Below, one piece after another: positions 8,225 to 15,176 of a DNA stretch of 64,000 nucleotides. The DNA comes from Mycobacterium sp. 852002-51971_SCH5477799-a (GTDB lineage: Bacteria > Actinomycetota > Actinomycetes > Mycobacteriales > Mycobacteriaceae): positions 62,001 to 126,000 of the forward strand of contig NZ_LZIF01000044.1 in the NCBI RefSeq assembly GCF_001667145.1, written 5' to 3'. The notes under the pieces were generated by a model. That model saw only the letters and a program-made list of their open reading frames with translations. It searched no databases and was not told the DNA's origin. Made by a program: the position numbers and the translations under genes. Every line of letters begins with the position of its first letter. The first letter of the stretch is position 1.

Positions 8225-9694
8225 ATGGGCGACATCAAGACCGAATACGACAAGCTTTTCATCGGCGGCAAGTGGACGGAGCCGTCGACCTCCGAGGTGA
8301 TCGAGGTGCGCTGTCCGGCGACCGGCGAGTACTTCGGCAAGGCACCCCTGGCAGCGGCGGCAGACGTCGACGCCGCGGTCGCCGCGGCCCGCGCCGCCTT
8401 CGACAATGGCCCCTGGCCCACGACGCCGCCGAAGGAACGCGCGGCCGTCATCGCCAATGCCGCCAAGCTGATGGAGGAGCGCAAGGAACTGCTGAGCGCG
8501 CTGCTCGCCGGCGAGACCGGCCAGCCGCCGACCACCATCGAGACGATGCACTGGATGGGCTCGATGGGCGCGATGAACTTCTTCGCCGGCCCGGCTGTCG
8601 ACCAGGTCAAGTGGCGCGAGATCCGCAACGGCTCCTACGGCCAGACCATCGTGCACCGCGAGCCGATCGGCGTGGTCGGCGCGATCGTGGCCTGGAACGT
8701 GCCGCTGTTCCTGGCGGTCAACAAACTGGGCCCCGCGCTGTTGGCCGGCTGCACCGTGGTGCTCAAGCCCGCCGCCGAAACACCTTTGACCACAAACGCT
8801 TTGGCGGACATCTTCGTCGAGGCCGGCCTGCCCGAGGGCGTGCTGTCGGTGGTGCCCGGCGGTATCGAGACCGGCCAGGCGCTGACCTCCAACCCGGACG
8901 TCGACCTGTTCACGTTCACCGGCAGCTCCGGTGTCGGCAAGGAGATCGGCCGGCGCGCCGCCGAAATGCTCAAGCCGTGCACGCTGGAGCTCGGCGGTAA
9001 GTCGGCCGCCATCGTCCTCGAGGACGTCGACCTGGCGTCGGCGATCCCGATGCTGGTGTTCTCCGGAATCATGAACACCGGGCAGGCCTGCGTGGGTCAG
9101 ACCCGCATCCTGGCGCCCCGCTCGCGCTACGACGAAATCGTGGACGCGGTAAGTCAATTCGTGCAGGCCCTGCCGGTCGGACCGCCGTCGGACCCGGCCG
9201 CCCAAATCGGTTCGCTGATCTCGGAGAAGCAGCGCGCCCGCGTGGAGGGTTACATCGCCAAGGGCATCGAAGAAGGCGCCCGGCTGGTCTGCGGCGGTGG
9301 CCGTCCCGAGGGTCTGGACAACGGATTCTTCGTGCAGCCCACCGTCTTCGCCGACGTCGACAACAAGATGACGATCGCCCAGGAGGAGATCTTCGGGCCG
9401 GTGCTGAGCATCATCCCGTTCGACACCGAAGAGGACGCGATCAAGATCGCCAACGACTCGGCCTACGGCCTGGCCGGCAGCGTGTGGACTACCGACATCC
9501 CCAAGGGCATCGAGATCTCGGAGAAGATCCGCACCGGGACCTACGCCATCAACTGGTATGCGTTCGACCCGTGCTGCCCGTTCGGCGGCTACAAGAATTC
9601 CGGTATCGGCCGCGAGAACGGGCCCGAGGGTGTCGAGCACTTCACGCAGCAGAAGAGCGTGCTGATGCCGATGGGCTACACCGTCGAGAGCTAG
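8225..9694 (+). CDS. NAD(P)-dependent aldehyde dehydrogenase, Rv0223c-like
   Basis: This 489-residue ALDH-superfamily enzyme oxidises an aldehyde to the acid. The catalytic cysteine is C289 in NTGQACVGQ and the general base is E255 in LELGGKSA. The cofactor loop FTGSSGVGKEIG and the C-terminal FGGYKNSGIGRENG are typical. The ATG chosen gives MGDIKTEYDKLFIGG, the normal start for the family, and upstream codons of the open frame are discarded. It follows the methyltransferase by 45 bases in the same direction. The physiological aldehyde is not evident. Confidence 0.92.
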   Translation: MGDIKTEYDKLFIGGKWTEPSTSEVIEVRCPATGEYFGKAPLAAAADVDAAVAAARAAFDNGPWPTTPPKERAAVIANAAKLMEERKELLSALLAGETGQPPTTIETMHWMGSMGAMNFFAGPAVDQVKWREIRNGSYGQTIVHREPIGVVGAIVAWNVPLFLAVNKLGPALLAGCTVVLKPAAETPLTTNALADIFVEAGLPEGVLSVVPGGIETGQALTSNPDVDLFTFTGSSGVGKEIGRRAAEMLKPCTLELGGKSAAIVLEDVDLASAIPMLVFSGIMNTGQACVGQTRILAPRSRYDEIVDAVSQFVQALPVGPPSDPAAQIGSLISEKQRARVEGYIAKGIEEGARLVCGGGRPEGLDNGFFVQPTVFADVDNKMTIAQEEIFGPVLSIIPFDTEEDAIKIANDSAYGLAGSVWTTDIPKGIEISEKIRTGTYAINWYAFDPCCPFGGYKNSGIGRENGPEGVEHFTQQKSVLMPMGYTVES

Positions 9695-9776
9695 GGCCTT
9701 CATCACCTCGAACGTGGCGTGACCGTGCCGTTACGCTCAGCGGGCTAGCGCCCGACGAAGCGGGCCGCGCGCCGGC

Positions 9777-9956
9777 CCGTACCGACGGATCCGACTCCAG
9801 CAGACCGTAGGCGCGGGAAAGGTCGGCCAGCATCGCGCGGTCGAACGCGTTGCGCTTGTGCGGCCGGTTCAGCCCGATGAGTAGGACATGCCCGTCGCGC
9901 TGCAGTGCCACGGTGTCCAGCTTCGGTAAGGGCGAGGGCTCAGGGTTGCTATCCAT
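9777..9956 (-). pseudogene. N-terminal remnant of an enoyl-CoA hydratase/isomerase gene
   Basis: From the ATG at 9956 about 60 codons read as a normal crotonase N-terminus (VALQRDGHVLLIGLNRPHKRNAF, DRAMLADLSRAYGLLESDPSVR). The homology then stops at about base 9777. The remaining frame is arginine- and serine-rich and has no crotonase features. The oxyanion-hole and catalytic blocks are missing, so the gene lost its 3' part by deletion. It points away from the AT-rich operator-like patch to its right, and it may once have been the divergent partner of the TetR unit there. Confidence 0.75.
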
Positions 9957-10158
9957 CCGCCAAGTGAAGCGGAGACGTACAAATTATGCAATACAGCATA
10001 ATTATGGCCTATTTACGCCACCGCAAGAAACGATCGGGGGCGCGGGTCTCCGAATAATGCGACGTACGTCACACTCCACCTGAGGAATGGATTAATTTAC
10101 GGGTGTCTTATATGGTTCATAGCATAATCAAGGGCCGCACACAGGCCGGGAGAACATC
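9957..10158. promoter_or_regulatory. AT-rich intergenic patch with inverted repeats upstream of the small ORF and TetR gene
   Basis: This stretch is visibly richer in A+T than its surroundings. It holds a perfect inverted repeat AATTATGC-N6-GCATAATT at 9982-10003. About 110 bases further on there is TATG-N3-CATA at 10111-10121, followed by another GCATAAT half-site at 10122-10128. The repeats sit between a leftward crotonase remnant and a rightward small ORF plus TetR gene. That is where a local TetR operator is expected. No binding data can be read from sequence. Confidence 0.55.
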
Positions 10159-10290
10159 ATGTGGATCATCGAACTCAACGTCGCCGGCTATCAATTCACC
10201 CGCGAGATGCCTGACTTGCGGCGCCGCACATTCCGCTTCGGCCCACGCCACATGCACTGGCCGGCGATGCGGCACTCGCACGCTGCATGA
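10159..10290 (+). CDS. 43-residue small protein upstream of TetR gene (unrecognised)
   Basis: The ATG at 10159 follows a GGGAGA ribosome-binding site and opens 43 codons: MWIIELNVAGYQFTREMPDL, then RRRTFRFGPR, then HMHWPAMRHSHAA. I do not recognise the family. The N-terminal half is ordinary and slightly hydrophobic. The C-terminal half is strongly basic with four histidines and two tryptophans overall, which could bind metal or nucleic acid. The stop codon lies 23 bases before the TetR GTG start, so the two look co-transcribed. The existence of the product is an inference from the ribosome-binding site and context. Confidence 0.45.
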   Translation: MWIIELNVAGYQFTREMPDLRRRTFRFGPRHMHWPAMRHSHAA

Positions 10291-10313
10291 CCCCAGCCAC
10301 AGGAGGTAGGTCA

Positions 10314-10967
10314 GTGGCGGCTATCGGTAAAGCCGCGCCCGAGCAAGTCTCGACAAAACGCGGCGGCACCCGGACGAAGATGTTGGCCAGCGCCGCCGAG
10401 GTGATGCGCGAACGCGGAGCAGCGGGCGTCACCATCGACGCCGTGCTCGCCCGCAGCGGCGCCCCGCGCGGCTCGGTCTACTACCACTTTCCCGACGGAC
10501 GCAATCAGATCCTGACGGAGGCGCTGCGCTACTCCGGCGACTCGATCACGGCCATGATCGACGACGCCGCCGGGCGCGGCGCCCGGGTGTTGTTGCGGGA
10601 ATTCGTCGCATTCTGGGAGCGGCTGCTCCTCGACGGCGGGTTCACCGCCGGCTGTCCGGTCGTGGCGGCGGCGATCGGCTGTTCGGAAGACGACGGCCCC
10701 AAGCTCGCCACCGAGGCCGGCGCCATCCTGGGCCGCTGGTGCACCGCGCTCACCCGCGCGTTCGTCAACGACGGCTTCGACCACGCCGATGCCGCGTCGC
10801 TGGCCGTGATGTCGATCGCCGCGCTGGAAGGTGCCATCGTGCTCTCCCGCTCCACGCGTAATGCGGGCCCGCTACACCAGGTGGTCGAGCAGCTCGAATT
10901 CCTGATCAAGGCAAAGGAATTCGTTGCGCGCAATAAGATTTCGGGAAAGCAGGGCGCCGCGCGGTGA
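10314..10967 (+). CDS. TetR-family regulator (LmrA/YxaF-like)
   Basis: This 217-residue repressor has an N-terminal helix-turn-helix (VTIDAVLARSGAPRGSVYYHFPDGR, about residues 36-60) and the C-terminal pattern GCPVVAAAIG seen in LmrA/YxaF-like regulators. The GTG start is preferred over an upstream ATG because AGGAGG lies 7 bases before it. It follows the 43-residue ORF and is convergent with the acyl-CoA ligase operon. It resembles the TetR at 53022-53624 closely enough to share a subfamily, and both lie near TTATG/CATAA half-sites. The ligand is unknown. Confidence 0.88.
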   Translation: MAAIGKAAPEQVSTKRGGTRTKMLASAAEVMRERGAAGVTIDAVLARSGAPRGSVYYHFPDGRNQILTEALRYSGDSITAMIDDAAGRGARVLLREFVAFWERLLLDGGFTAGCPVVAAAIGCSEDDGPKLATEAGAILGRWCTALTRAFVNDGFDHADAASLAVMSIAALEGAIVLSRSTRNAGPLHQVVEQLEFLIKAKEFVARNKISGKQGAAR

Positions 10968-10972
10968 GCCGC

Positions 10973-11269
10973 TCAGTCGCTGGCCGGTAACGGCTTGACC
11001 TCTTTGAGCTGCAGTGCGGTCTGCCCGATGCTCAGGCTCCCCGCACCCGGCTTGGTCACCAGCACCTCGGCACCGGTTTCGTCGACGTAGCGCTTGCCCA
11101 TGACCGTGCCGTCGGCGAATGCCGGGTCCAGTTCACCCGACCGCTCGCCACCGACCGGCACCATCGGCGCACCCCCACACCGCAGATCGTCCAGGCTGTC
11201 GGCGCTTCTGACGACGATCACCTGGGTGTCACAGACCTGGCTCGCGAGACGAGTTCCGTTCTTGATCAT
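10973..11269 (-). CDS. Conserved 98-residue protein paired with an acyl-CoA ligase
   Basis: The ATG start gives MIKNGTRLASQVCDTQVIVV and ends ALQLKEVKPLPASD. Two cysteines (C13 in QVCDTQ, C31 in LRCGGAPM) and a glycine/proline-rich centre stand out. There is no signal peptide or membrane helix. It lies 20 bases downstream of the ligase gene on the same strand, so it is probably an operon partner. The paired cysteines could bind metal or form a disulfide. I do not recognise a named family. A longer upstream frame inside the ligase gene was discarded as a shadow. Confidence 0.7.
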   Translation of the reverse strand: MIKNGTRLASQVCDTQVIVVRSADSLDDLRCGGAPMVPVGGERSGELDPAFADGTVMGKRYVDETGAEVLVTKPGAGSLSIGQTALQLKEVKPLPASD

Positions 11270-11289
11270 TGATTTCCGTCCTTGATCGC

Positions 11290-12807
11290 TTACTGCTGGG
11301 CCGGTGCGGCGCGCAATCCGGTGAGGGTCTGAATGATTTCCCGCCGCAACACCTTGCCGGTGGCTGTGGTGGGCAGCTCGTCGCGAAACACTACCTCGTC
11401 GGGGGTGCGCGATCCGCGCAAACTCTTGCGGACGAATTCGCGCAATTCTTCGGGATCGGGCTCCACGCCCGCCGCGGGCACCACCACCGCGACGATCGCC
11501 TGGCCCCACTGCGGGTCCTCGACACCGACCACGGCGACGTCATGCACGTGCGGGTGCTCGACCAGGACCTCTTCCAGCTCGGCGGGCGCGATGTTCTCAC
11601 CGCCGCGGATGATGGTGTCGTCGCTGCGCCCGCCGATGAACAGGTAGCCCTCGTCGTCGAGCATGGCGATGTCCTTGGTGGGGAACCAGCCGTTCTCGTC
11701 GAGCACCGAGCCGATCCCGGTGTAGCGTCCCGACACCTGCTCGCCGCGCACGAACAGTTCGCCGGTCTCACCCGGCGGCAGCACATTGCCGGCCTCGTCG
11801 CGGATCTGCAGCTCGATGCCGGCCACCGCTTGGCCCACCGAGCCCAGCCGGCGGGCGACATCGGGCCGATCCGCGGCCTGCGCCGCGCGATGGTCGTCGG
11901 GGGTCAACACCGCGATCGTCGAGCTGGTCTCGGTCAGGCCGTAGGCGTTGACGAAGCCCACGTCGGGTAGCAACTCGAGCGCACGACGGACCAGCGGCAG
12001 GCCGACCTTGGAGCCGCCGTAGGCCAGGTTGCGCAGCGACGGCAGCTCAATGGCCGCCCCGTCGCCGTTCTCCAGCACGGTGATGATGCGGTCGAGCATG
12101 GTCGGCACCACCGTCGCGGTGGTCACGTTCTCGGCGTTGATCAGCCGAACCCATTCCTGCGCATCGAAATTGGGCAGGTAGACCATTTTGCGGCCGGCAT
12201 AGAGATTGGACAGCGCGGCGCTGACGCCGGCGATGTGATACGGCGGCACGCAGATCAGGGCGGCGTCGGTGTCGGAGGCCGCCCCGAATTCCACCGTCCC
12301 GGTGACGTAACTGGTCAGATTGTTGTGGGAGAGTTCGACGGCTTTGGGCTGCGACGTGGTGCCCGAGGTGAACAGCACGATGGCCACGGCGTCCGGATCG
12401 GGAAACTCCGCCGCGGGTTCGGCGGTGCGCGCGGCCGCCAGGAAGTTGTCAGAGATGATCATCCTGCCCGAGACACCGCCGACCGCGTCGCGGTAGCGGC
12501 TGTCGACGATCACCAACGGCTCGGGTAGCCGCTCGATCAGCGCCTGGATGCCGTCCGCCGAGAGCCGGTAATTGATCGGCGTGAAGGCCACCCCGGCGCG
12601 CGCCGCGGCGAAGATCAGCACCGGCAGCATCGCGCCGCCGGTGCCCACGTATGCCACATGCTTGGCGTTCGACCCGGCGATCACGCCTGCGCCGCCGTCG
12701 GCAAGATCGCTGAGCTGTTGCGTGGTCAGCCGCAGGTCTCCGGACACCACCGCGGTGCGCTCCGCGTTGCCCGACGCGGCCATCTCGAGCAGCAACGAAA
12801 TGCTCAT
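11290..12807 (-). CDS. Class I adenylate-forming acyl-CoA ligase (FadD-like)
   Basis: This 505-residue ANL enzyme has the P-loop LFTSGTTSQPKAVELSH, NAYGLTETSS, FPTKDIAMLDDEGYLFIGGRSDD and the C-terminal TATGKVLRR carrying the catalytic lysine. It should activate a fatty or aromatic acid to its CoA thioester. The ATG start is preceded by a GAGG motif. Together with the 98-residue gene it makes a short leftward operon that is absent from the corresponding H37Rv position. The TetR downstream is convergent and need not control it. Substrate specificity is not apparent. Confidence 0.88.
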   Translation of the reverse strand: MSISLLLEMAASGNAERTAVVSGDLRLTTQQLSDLADGGAGVIAGSNAKHVAYVGTGGAMLPVLIFAAARAGVAFTPINYRLSADGIQALIERLPEPLVIVDSRYRDAVGGVSGRMIISDNFLAAARTAEPAAEFPDPDAVAIVLFTSGTTSQPKAVELSHNNLTSYVTGTVEFGAASDTDAALICVPPYHIAGVSAALSNLYAGRKMVYLPNFDAQEWVRLINAENVTTATVVPTMLDRIITVLENGDGAAIELPSLRNLAYGGSKVGLPLVRRALELLPDVGFVNAYGLTETSSTIAVLTPDDHRAAQAADRPDVARRLGSVGQAVAGIELQIRDEAGNVLPPGETGELFVRGEQVSGRYTGIGSVLDENGWFPTKDIAMLDDEGYLFIGGRSDDTIIRGGENIAPAELEEVLVEHPHVHDVAVVGVEDPQWGQAIVAVVVPAAGVEPDPEELREFVRKSLRGSRTPDEVVFRDELPTTATGKVLRREIIQTLTGLRAAPAQQ

Positions 12808-13015
12808 CCTCGATCTTTCTCGATTCCGGCCCTTTACAAATCTCGCCTGCAGTGTAACTCAGCCGGATTGTCCCCCGATGCCGAGCTTGCCGCGCGACAG
12901 GTGCCCTGGTCACGGCGGGTCCGTCGGCGCTGATGACATGCCCTTTGAGCCCTCCTCGGCAGGGATAAAACACGCAACCCGAATTTCGACCACTGCCGGG
13001 CGATCAGCTACCGCT

Positions 13016-13558
13016 TCAGCGACGAACGGGCGGATCCCAGGCCGAGACTCGCGGGATCCAGCGTGGCACGTTGACCCGATAGTCGACGTATTCACAGCCA
13101 TAGCGCTTGGTGAGGTGGGGCTCCTCCCAGAACCGAATGCCGATCGCCTGGAACGTGAAAAAGATTGCGAACCAGAGCAATAGCGAGCCCGACGCGGTGA
13201 CGGCCGCCTCGCCGAGCAGGATGCACAGCACACCGGTGATCATCGGGTTCCGCACGTGCCGGTAGGGGCCCCGGACGACCAGATGCACCGGCTCTCCCAT
13301 GACATTGCCCAGCCCAAGCGTCCCCTCGCCCACTCGGTCAAACAGCACGTTTGTCCAGATCATCAGGGCCACGCCGGCGGCGATCAGTAAGGAGCCGACA
13401 GTGATCAGCCCGACCGTCAGCGCGGCATCCAAGTGCGGCGCGCGCACGCCTGCCGGGAAGACGATCAGTGCCGGCACCACGAGCGTCACCGTCACCGGGA
13501 ACAGCAGGACAGACATCAGGTGTCGCCACCATAGGCGTCGTCGCGTGCTCGTCACCAT
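13016..13558 (-). CDS. Isoprenylcysteine carboxyl methyltransferase / PEMT-like membrane protein
   Basis: This 180-residue protein has about four membrane helices and the ICMT/PEMT signature GPYRHVRNPMITG, followed by EEPHLTKRYG and the ending VNVPRWIPR. The family contains SAM-dependent methyltransferases and some proteins of unknown activity. The ATG start has GGAGG 8 bases upstream. It is divergent from the TetR gene at 13657, and the shared promoter region contains inverted repeats, so it is a plausible TetR target. The substrate is unknown, since bacteria lack prenylated CaaX proteins. Confidence 0.83.
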   Translation of the reverse strand: MVTSTRRRLWWRHLMSVLLFPVTVTLVVPALIVFPAGVRAPHLDAALTVGLITVGSLLIAAGVALMIWTNVLFDRVGEGTLGLGNVMGEPVHLVVRGPYRHVRNPMITGVLCILLGEAAVTASGSLLLWFAIFFTFQAIGIRFWEEPHLTKRYGCEYVDYRVNVPRWIPRVSAWDPPVRR

Positions 13559-13577
13559 GGAAGACCTCCTCCGTCAG

Positions 13578-13646
13578 ATACTTCAACCTCCGTTCAACAA
13601 CTAACGTACGCCGCACGAGGGCATTTGCCAACGCTTGTTGAAGTAT
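13578..13646. promoter_or_regulatory. Inverted repeats in the ICMT/TetR divergent promoter (candidate TetR operator)
   Basis: ATACTTCAAC at 13578-13587 is exactly matched in inverse by GTTGAAGTAT at 13637-13646. A second copy, TTCAACAA at 13593-13600, pairs with TTGTTGAA at 13635-13642. The right arm overlaps a good -10 hexamer (TATTCT, 13644-13649) placed 7 bases before the TetR ATG. Binding there would block TetR transcription, and the left arms lie just upstream of the divergent gene. Assignment to this TetR is inferred from position. Confidence 0.6.
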
Positions 13647-13656
13647 TCTGGCGGGC

Positions 13657-14247
13657 ATGCCAGGAGCGCGGCGCGCCGGCCGGTGGCGCACCGGTCAACT
13701 GAACCGACAGCGCATCATCGACGCGGCGCGCCAACGCTTCATGCGCGACGGGTACGAGCGGGCCACCGTCCGCACGATCGCGGCCGACGCCGGTGTGGAC
13801 GTCGCGATGGTCTACTACTTTTTCGGCAACAAGGAAGGCCTGTTCACCGTGTCCACGCTGACCGGCTCCGAGCACCCGCTGCATCAGCTGGCCACGCTGC
13901 TCGACGAGGGGACCGAACGGATCGGCGAAAGGCTGGTGCGGCGCTTCCTCGAGCACTGGGAGGAAGGCGCCGTCTTCGAGCCGTTCCTGACGCTGTGGCG
14001 TTCGGCGGCGATCCACCCCGAGGCGCGAAAGGTGTTGCACGACAGCCTCGCCGGCCCAATCGCCAAGCGGGTCGCGGCGGAATTCGGGGTGGCCGATGCC
14101 GAGCTACGGGTCGAGCTGGTGGCCAGCCACCTGGCCGGGCTCGCTTTCGCGCGCTACCAGCTGAAGATAGAGCCACTCGCGTCGACCACCGTCGAGGACC
14201 TGGTCGGCTGGCTGGGCCCGACGCTGCAGCGCTATCTGACCGATTAA
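13657..14247 (+). CDS. TetR-family transcriptional regulator
   Basis: This 196-residue protein has an N-terminal helix-turn-helix in the order RIIDAARQRFMRDGYERATV, RTIAADAGVDVAMVYYFFGNKEGLF (about residues 19-63). The C-terminal domain resembles TetR proteins of the AcrR type. No ribosome-binding site is evident. The -10 box TATTCT ends 7 bases before the ATG, so the message may be leaderless. It is divergent from the ICMT-like gene, its probable target, and its 3' end overlaps the convergent echA1 by 4 bases. Confidence 0.88.
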   Translation: MPGARRAGRWRTGQLNRQRIIDAARQRFMRDGYERATVRTIAADAGVDVAMVYYFFGNKEGLFTVSTLTGSEHPLHQLATLLDEGTERIGERLVRRFLEHWEEGAVFEPFLTLWRSAAIHPEARKVLHDSLAGPIAKRVAAEFGVADAELRVELVASHLAGLAFARYQLKIEPLASTTVEDLVGWLGPTLQRYLTD

Positions 14248-15035
14248 GTGCCCGTCCACTTGGGTGGGCGCTTCTCCGCGAACGCGATGGCGCCTTCCTT
14301 GGCGTCGTTGGAGGAGAACACCGGAGTCAGCAGCTTGTTCTGCTCGGCAAACATCTCGTCGGGGCTCCAGCCGCGGGACTCGACGATGATCCGCTTGGTG
14401 GCGGCCACCGCGAGCGGCCCGTTCGCCGCGATCTTTTCGGCCAGCTCGATCGCGGCGTCCAGCGCGGTGCCGGGGTCGGCCAGCACGTTGACCATGCCCA
14501 GCGCGTGCGCGCGCTCCGCGCTGAGGTTTTCACCGGTCAGCGCCAGTTCCATGGCGATCGCGGAGGGGATGCGCTGCGGCAGCCGCAGCAGCCCGCCACC
14601 GCCTGCGACCAGCCCACGCTTGACTTCGGGAATGCCGAACGCGGAGTCCTTCGAGGCCACGATCAGGTCGGTGGCCAGCGCCAGCTCGGTGCCGCCGGCC
14701 AGCGCGTAGCCCTCCACCGCCGCGATGAGCGGCTTGACCGGGGGACGCTCGGTGAAGCCCATGCCGCGGCCCTCGACGATGGGGAGCTCGCCGCGGGCAA
14801 AAGCCTTGAGATCCATGCCCGCGCAGAACGAACCGCCCGCCCCGGTGAGGATGCCCACCGAGAGGCCGGTCTCGTCGTCGAGCCGATCCACGGCGGCGGC
14901 CAGGCCATTGGCCACCGCGGAGTTGACCGCATTCTTGGCCTTGGGCCGGTTGATCGTGATGATGAGGATTCGATCCCGTTGTTCGACCAGAACTTCGGGT
15001 TCGTCGGTGCCGGCCTCTTGGTTTCCACTGCTCAC
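14244..15035 (-). CDS. echA1: Enoyl-CoA hydratase/isomerase family protein EchA1
   Basis: This 263-residue crotonase-fold protein has oxyanion-hole blocks SFCAGMDLKAFARG and EGYALAGGTELALATDL, plus the glutamate in IPEVKRGLVAGGGG. Classical hydratases carry a second catalytic glutamate near LGxxPGAGG. Here the stretch reads RGLVAGGGGLLRLP, so the exact reaction (hydration or isomerisation) is open. It corresponds to Rv0222. The gene shares its strand with the WS/DGAT and lipC genes, 141 bases downstream of the former. Confidence 0.88.
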   Translation of the reverse strand: MSSGNQEAGTDEPEVLVEQRDRILIITINRPKAKNAVNSAVANGLAAAVDRLDDETGLSVGILTGAGGSFCAGMDLKAFARGELPIVEGRGMGFTERPPVKPLIAAVEGYALAGGTELALATDLIVASKDSAFGIPEVKRGLVAGGGGLLRLPQRIPSAIAMELALTGENLSAERAHALGMVNVLADPGTALDAAIELAEKIAANGPLAVAATKRIIVESRGWSPDEMFAEQNKLLTPVFSSNDAKEGAIAFAEKRPPKWTGT

Positions 15036-15111
15036 GGTGCCGCGGCTCCTTACCCGGATCGGTGGCTTTGAGATAGCTCCTGTCGGACCGATGGTAACGG
15101 TCGGCGGAAAT

Positions 15112-15152
15112 GGCGTTAACGCCCCGCAGAGATTCGCCTTACCGCCAAGGCG
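15112..15152 (-). terminator. Palindrome and hairpin between the WS/DGAT gene and echA1
   Basis: The intergenic stretch holds the perfect 12-base palindrome GGCGTTAACGCC (15112-15123) and a hairpin CGCCTT-ACCGCC-AAGGCG (15135-15152). The hairpin lies about 25 bases past the stop of the leftward WS/DGAT gene and could end its transcript, but there is no U-tract. The palindrome lies about 80 bases upstream of the echA1 start and could be an operator instead. Confidence 0.35.
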
Positions 15153-15176
15153 CAGCGGCTAGGAATCTCGTGTCGA

